DNA of 64,000 nt from Roseiarcus sp963835215 (GTDB taxonomy: Bacteria; Pseudomonadota; Alphaproteobacteria; Rhizobiales; Beijerinckiaceae): NCBI GenBank assembly GCA_963835215.1, contig CAWIES010000004.1, forward strand, positions 930,001 through 994,000. The letters run 5' to 3'. The position numbers and the translations under genes are program-made. Each line of letters opens with the position of its first letter. Within the stretch, counting starts at the first letter, position 1. The notes below the pieces were generated by a model that was given only the letters and a program-made list of their open reading frames with translations, had not been told where the DNA came from and did no database searches. This document shows, piece after piece, positions 59,664 through 64,000 of the stretch.

Positions 59664-60314
59664 TCAGGATGCCGGCGCGCGCCCCGGCTCGCCGCAAATC
59701 AACGCGATGGCGTCATGCGCGATTTTTCTCAGCTCGCTCTTCGGCCGCCCTGCCCGCGCGCGGATCGCCAAAGTGTGCAGCGTCGCGGTGGCGATTCTGG
59801 CGAGCGCGGTGGCGTCGGACGAGGCCGGCAGCTCGCCGCGCGCGATCGCCCTGGCGAGGACGAGCGCGAACGTGTCGTCGAGCGCGTCGATCGCCTCGAG
59901 CGCGAGCTTCTGAATGTCTGGGTCGGCGATCGCCTCCGAAGCGACGGTGACGACCGTCAGACAGCCGCGCGGTCCCTCCGGCCCGGAGAGGTAGAGAGCG
60001 ACGCTCGCATCGAATATGCCGGCGAGGATCTTGCGAACGTCCCCTTTCGCTTCGAGCAGCGGACGAAACTCCTCGCCCACGCGCTCGCGGTATCTCCGGT
60101 AGGCCTTTTGATAGATGTCCCGCTTGTCGCCGAAGGCGGCATAGAGGCTGGGCCGATTCATGCCGGTGGCGAGGCTGAGTTCGTCGAGCGACGCGGCGGC
60201 GTAGCCCCGCCGCCAGAAAACCTCCATCGCGCGAAGCAGCGCCTCGTCCGGCTCGTACAGACGCGGACGGCCACGGCGCTTCGCCGCTGGCAGGTTTCCT
60301 GATTTTTGTACCAT
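59664..60314 (-). CDS. TetR-family transcriptional repressor
   Basis: A 216-residue regulator. N-terminal HTH (DEALLRAMEVFWRRGYAAASLDELSLATGMNRPSLYAAFGDK) and a C-terminal helical ligand domain with GCLTVVTVASEAI, the TetR_C pattern often seen in AcrR/YxaF-like members. Its start codon lies inside a long palindrome (60301-60366) shared with the divergent GST gene, pointing to self-repression and control of the GST. Confidence 0.9.
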   Translation of the reverse strand: MVQKSGNLPAAKRRGRPRLYEPDEALLRAMEVFWRRGYAAASLDELSLATGMNRPSLYAAFGDKRDIYQKAYRRYRERVGEEFRPLLEAKGDVRKILAGIFDASVALYLSGPEGPRGCLTVVTVASEAIADPDIQKLALEAIDALDDTFALVLARAIARGELPASSDATALARIATATLHTLAIRARAGRPKSELRKIAHDAIALICGEPGRAPAS

Positions 60315-60366
60315 GACGCATAAAATCCTTGATCGGCCTTATTTTATGCGTTACGGTACAAAAATC
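60301..60366. promoter_or_regulatory. Long palindromic operator between tetR and GST genes
   Basis: The 25-bp arms 60302-60326 and 60341-60365 are reverse complements with only two adjoining mismatches; each holds GCATAAAAT and TTTTTGTACC on one strand. The site is AT-rich, covers the first tetR codons and ends 14 bp before the GST start. This is the expected place for a TetR operator serving both divergent genes. Confidence 0.8.
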
Positions 60367-60379
60367 AATGGAGGGGCCG

Positions 60380-61021
60380 ATGGAAGTGTATTTTTCGCCG
60401 CTGTCCTGCTCGCTCGCCACCCGCATCGCGCTCTACGAAACGGAGCAGAGCGCGGATTTCCTCGAAGTCGACCCGCCGACCAAGCGGCTCGTTCCCAGCG
60501 GCGACGACTATCTGGAAATCTACCCGCTCGGCCTGGTGCCGACCCTGCGCGCGGACGATGGTCAATTCATCTCCGAGAACGCGGCGATCCTGCAATATGT
60601 CGCCGACCAGCGACCGCAAAGCGGCCTCGCGCCGGCGAATGCCACCGGGCGCACCCAGTTGCATCAATGGCTGTGCTTCATCGGCACCGAGTTGCACAAG
60701 GCGCTGTTCGTGCCGCTGCTCGACAAGAAGGCGCCGCCGGAAGTCAAAGCCTATGTGCTCGGCAAATATCGCTCGCGGCTCGAATTCCTAGACGCGCAAC
60801 TTGCGCGGCGCGAGTTTCTGCTCGACCGCTTCACCGTCGCCGACGCCTATCTGACGACCGTCCTCAACTGGTCGCAGGTGCTCCCGGCAATCGAACTCAG
60901 CCGCTATCCCGCCCTCGCGAAATATCTCGAGAACATGCGAAAGCGGCCGAGCGTCGCCACGGCGATCGCCGAGGAGGCGACGATGTGGCGCGCCGAGATG
61001 GCGCGGCACGCGGCCGTATGA
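60380..61021 (+). CDS. Glutathione S-transferase
   Basis: A 213-residue GST of the GstA/beta-like type. The thioredoxin-fold N-terminal domain begins VYFSPLSCSLATRIAL, with the Cys of the beta-class SCSLA motif, and has YPLGLVPTLRADDGQFISENAAILQYVAD (cis-Pro and Glu-Asn for glutathione). The C-terminal helical domain has DRFTVADAYL. The ATG at 60380 follows GAGGGG. It is divergent from tetR and probably induced by an electrophile or toxicant that tetR senses. Confidence 0.9.
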   Translation: MEVYFSPLSCSLATRIALYETEQSADFLEVDPPTKRLVPSGDDYLEIYPLGLVPTLRADDGQFISENAAILQYVADQRPQSGLAPANATGRTQLHQWLCFIGTELHKALFVPLLDKKAPPEVKAYVLGKYRSRLEFLDAQLARREFLLDRFTVADAYLTTVLNWSQVLPAIELSRYPALAKYLENMRKRPSVATAIAEEATMWRAEMARHAAV

Positions 61022-61033
61022 GGATACTGTTCG

Positions 61034-61417
61034 ATGAATGAAACCCCGACGACATTGGCGGCCGAGCGACTGGTTGTGCGTTTCATCGAAGTCTGGAACG
61101 AAACCGAACCCAAGGCGCGACGACGCGCGGTCGAGAGCCTGTGGACAAGCGAGGGCGGTCATCTGATGGGCGCGAACCAGGCGTTCGGGTGGGACGCGCT
61201 CGAAGCGAGGGTAAAGGCCTCGCATGAGCGAAGCGTCGTCGAGGGCAAAAACGTCTTTCGCTCGGCAAACGCCGTCCAATCTCTGCCCGGCGTCATAAAA
61301 TTTCGTTGGGACATGGCGAGACGCGAGAGCGGCGAGATCGCGGCGACCGGCGTCGGCTTTCTGATGCTCGACGACGCGGGCAAGATTGCCTGCGACTATC
61401 TTTTCACCGAGACCTGA
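61034..61417 (+). CDS. NTF2/SnoaL-like protein
   Basis: A 127-residue protein of the NTF2-like fold (RLVVRFIEVWNETEP, SLWTSEGGHLMG, GWDALEARVKASHERSV, IAATGVGFLMLDDAGKI). Members bind small hydrophobic ligands or catalyse isomerase-type reactions; the role here is unknown. It starts 12 bp after the GST gene and is probably in the same TetR-controlled unit. Confidence 0.8.
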   Translation: MNETPTTLAAERLVVRFIEVWNETEPKARRRAVESLWTSEGGHLMGANQAFGWDALEARVKASHERSVVEGKNVFRSANAVQSLPGVIKFRWDMARRESGEIAATGVGFLMLDDAGKIACDYLFTET

Positions 61418-61447
61418 CGGCGCGGTGATATACGTCAAAAGCGACGC

Positions 61448-61486
61448 GAATGACCCCAGCAGCGCACGTACGACTGGGGGTCATTC
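61448..61486. repeat. Inverted repeat downstream of the GST operon
   Basis: GAATGACCCCAG at 61448 pairs with CTGGGGGTCATTC ending at 61486, with one bulged G and a 14-base loop. It lies 30 bp past the NTF2-like stop. There is no T run, so it may be a weak terminator or an mRNA-stabilising hairpin. Confidence 0.55.
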
Positions 61487-61663
61487 CCGCCTGCGTCGTG
61501 GCGATTCCCGGTGCGGAACCACACGCGCCCTGACGGGTTGTCGAAGACGTTACAGGGAATCTGCATGCGCGGACCGGCGAGCTGCAATGTCGCCATATTC
61601 TAGGGCTACCGCGATTGGGTAGTCGTCGTGCGTCGAGGTTTAGTTGCGTATTGTTTGACTTAA

Positions 61664-61705
61664 ATCGACCACTTTAGATCGACCGCTTTAAATCGAACGC
61701 TTTCC
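61664..61705. repeat. Three tandem 14-bp repeats
   Basis: ATCGACCACTTTAG, ATCGACCGCTTTAA and ATCGAACGCTTTCC follow one another directly, each about one helical turn and a half long, 70-110 bp before the BON gene. The gap 61418-61776 has no gene. The repeats could be regulator binding sites. Confidence 0.6.
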
Positions 61706-61776
61706 TGCCGACCAATTGCGTCGGCGGCGCGATCCGCGTGTCCAGACAACGCGGACGCCATAGTTGGGAGGAAACT

Positions 61777-62229
61777 ATGACTGAGCGAAATCGTGATATT
61801 TTTTCCGAAAATGCCGGCGCCCAGGAGCCGTGGAGCGTGGTCGAAGGCGCACGCGCCGCGACGCAATACCTGACCAAACAAACCGACGCTCTCGGGCGCG
61901 GCGCGGCCGACCTTGGCGCCTCGCCCGACGCGCGCGGCGAGCAAATGGCCGCCGAGGCGCGCAACGCGATCTTCTGGGACCTCGCGGTGCCGCGCAACCG
62001 GATCAGCGTCCATTGCGACCACGGTTGGCTGACGCTGACCGGCGCGGTCGATCGCGCCTATCAGCGCAGCGCGGCCGAGGCCGATGTGGTCAGGGTGGCG
62101 GGCGTGCGCGGGGTCACCAACGCGATCATTGTCAGGGCGCAAGACGAGAACTCCGGCGTCGCCGATCGCGGTCGCCTAAACCTCGCCTGCACGCGCCGCT
62201 CGACAAGCGGGCCCCGATTCTGTCACTAG
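61777..62229 (+). CDS. BON-domain protein
   Basis: A 150-residue protein. The central BON domain, residues about 65-122, has AIFWDLAVPRNRISVHCDHGWLTLTGAVDRAYQRSAAEADVVRVAGVRGV in separate strand/helix segments, a fold that binds membranes or phospholipids. Before it lies a polar helical region, and the Arg/Ser-rich tail is not conserved-looking. No signal peptide is visible. The ATG at 61777 follows GGGAGG. It lies 6 bp before radA. Confidence 0.8.
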   Translation: MTERNRDIFSENAGAQEPWSVVEGARAATQYLTKQTDALGRGAADLGASPDARGEQMAAEARNAIFWDLAVPRNRISVHCDHGWLTLTGAVDRAYQRSAAEADVVRVAGVRGVTNAIIVRAQDENSGVADRGRLNLACTRRSTSGPRFCH

Positions 62230-62235
62230 TCCGGC

Positions 62236-63663
<1,428 letters not shown>

Positions 63664-63759
63664 CGAACCCAAACGGCTTGGTTATAAGGCCGGGCGATGA
63701 AGCGGCGGGCGCCCGTCGCGAGACCCCGATTCTTTCTGTGCGGGTGCGAGGCTCGGTTC

Positions 63760-64000
63760 ATGCCTTCCTATCTTGATCTGGCGGTGCTGGGCGTCATCCT
63801 CGTCTCCGCCCTGCTGTCGCTGATGCGCGGTTTCACCCGCGAAGTGCTCGCCATCGCCTCGTGGGGCGCCGCCGCGGCGGCGGCCTATTATTTCTATCCA
63901 AAGGTGATGCCGTACGCCGCGCCCTACATCCACAAGGAGATCGTCGCCGAGGCGGTCTCGGCGGCGGCGGTCTTTTTCGTCACCCTGATCATCGTCTCGC
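63760..64000 (+). CDS. cvpA: CvpA family membrane protein, N-terminal part (cut by window edge)
   Basis: The first 80 residues of an inner-membrane protein, starting MPSYLDLAVLGVILVSALLSLMRGFTREVL-type CvpA opening with GF(T/V)RE, then hydrophobic helices. CvpA relates to colicin V production and envelope integrity, and in many genomes it lies next to purF. The ATG at 63760 begins the family-conserved sequence. The gene continues past the window. Confidence 0.88.
   Translation, partial: MPSYLDLAVLGVILVSALLSLMRGFTREVLAIASWGAAAAAAYYFYPKVMPYAAPYIHKEIVAEAVSAAAVFFVTLIIVS

Noticed and set aside
61664..61705. Replication-origin iterons
   Set aside because: Only three short copies, no DnaA boxes, no replication gene near; a regulator array is more likely.

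Overview
The window is very GC-rich, densely coded chromosomal DNA of an alphaproteobacterium, most likely order Hyphomicrobiales (Rhizobiales). The signs are Omp25/31-type porins, a glnK-amtB pair behind a sigma-54 promoter, a DUF2934 protein, orphan TadE/TadG pilus proteins, the radA-cvpA pair and typical alphaproteobacterial palindromic intergenic repeats. The genus cannot be named from the sequence alone.

Layout. 0-3.9 kb: start of tig, tRNA-Leu(UAG), a multicopper-oxidase-like protein without copper ligands, and nnr. 3.9-7.2 kb: a decayed integrative element at tRNA-Asn. The 3' end of the tRNA gene is repeated at 7156-7169, and between the copies lie an IS5-type element with a dead transposase, a porin, an IS-end remnant, an integrase remnant, a DUF2934 protein and a DoxX protein. 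7.3-17 kb: two c-type cytochromes, succinate-semialdehyde dehydrogenase, a LysM protein, TadG-like and TadE-like proteins, and acyl-CoA thioesterase II. 17-24 kb: glnK-amtB and an efeUOB iron-uptake operon led by an unknown gene. 24-39.5 kb: ftsK, two nuclease-like genes, an MFS transporter, an AraC regulator, two porins, an aldehyde dehydrogenase, a LolA-like protein, LysR/SDR/SRPBCC and xth. 39.7-45.3 kb: penicillin acylase, ilvD and pirin. 45.4-57.7 kb: a cobalamin regulon. 57.7-64 kb: a YdeI-like protein, an ABC binding protein, a divergent tetR/GST pair, a BON protein, radA and cvpA.

The most coherent system is the cobalamin regulon. Three cobalamin riboswitches sit within 10 kb: one before metE, one before nrdAB (diverging from metE), and one before btuB-btuF-btuC-btuD. 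B12 would therefore shut off its own uptake and the B12-independent methionine synthase and ribonucleotide reductase. The NrdB protein has Phe in place of the radical tyrosine and Glu in place of the first Asp metal ligand. That is the signature of class Ic (Mn/Fe) enzymes, so this organism appears to hold a tyrosyl-radical-free RNR as its low-B12 backup.

Seven frame breaks interrupt otherwise intact genes (nnr, amtB, efeO, pac, metE, and nrdA twice). Each is a net gain of one base. Because nrdA and metE are affected, sequencing or assembly error is the simplest explanation, and I annotate these as functional genes with frame breaks.
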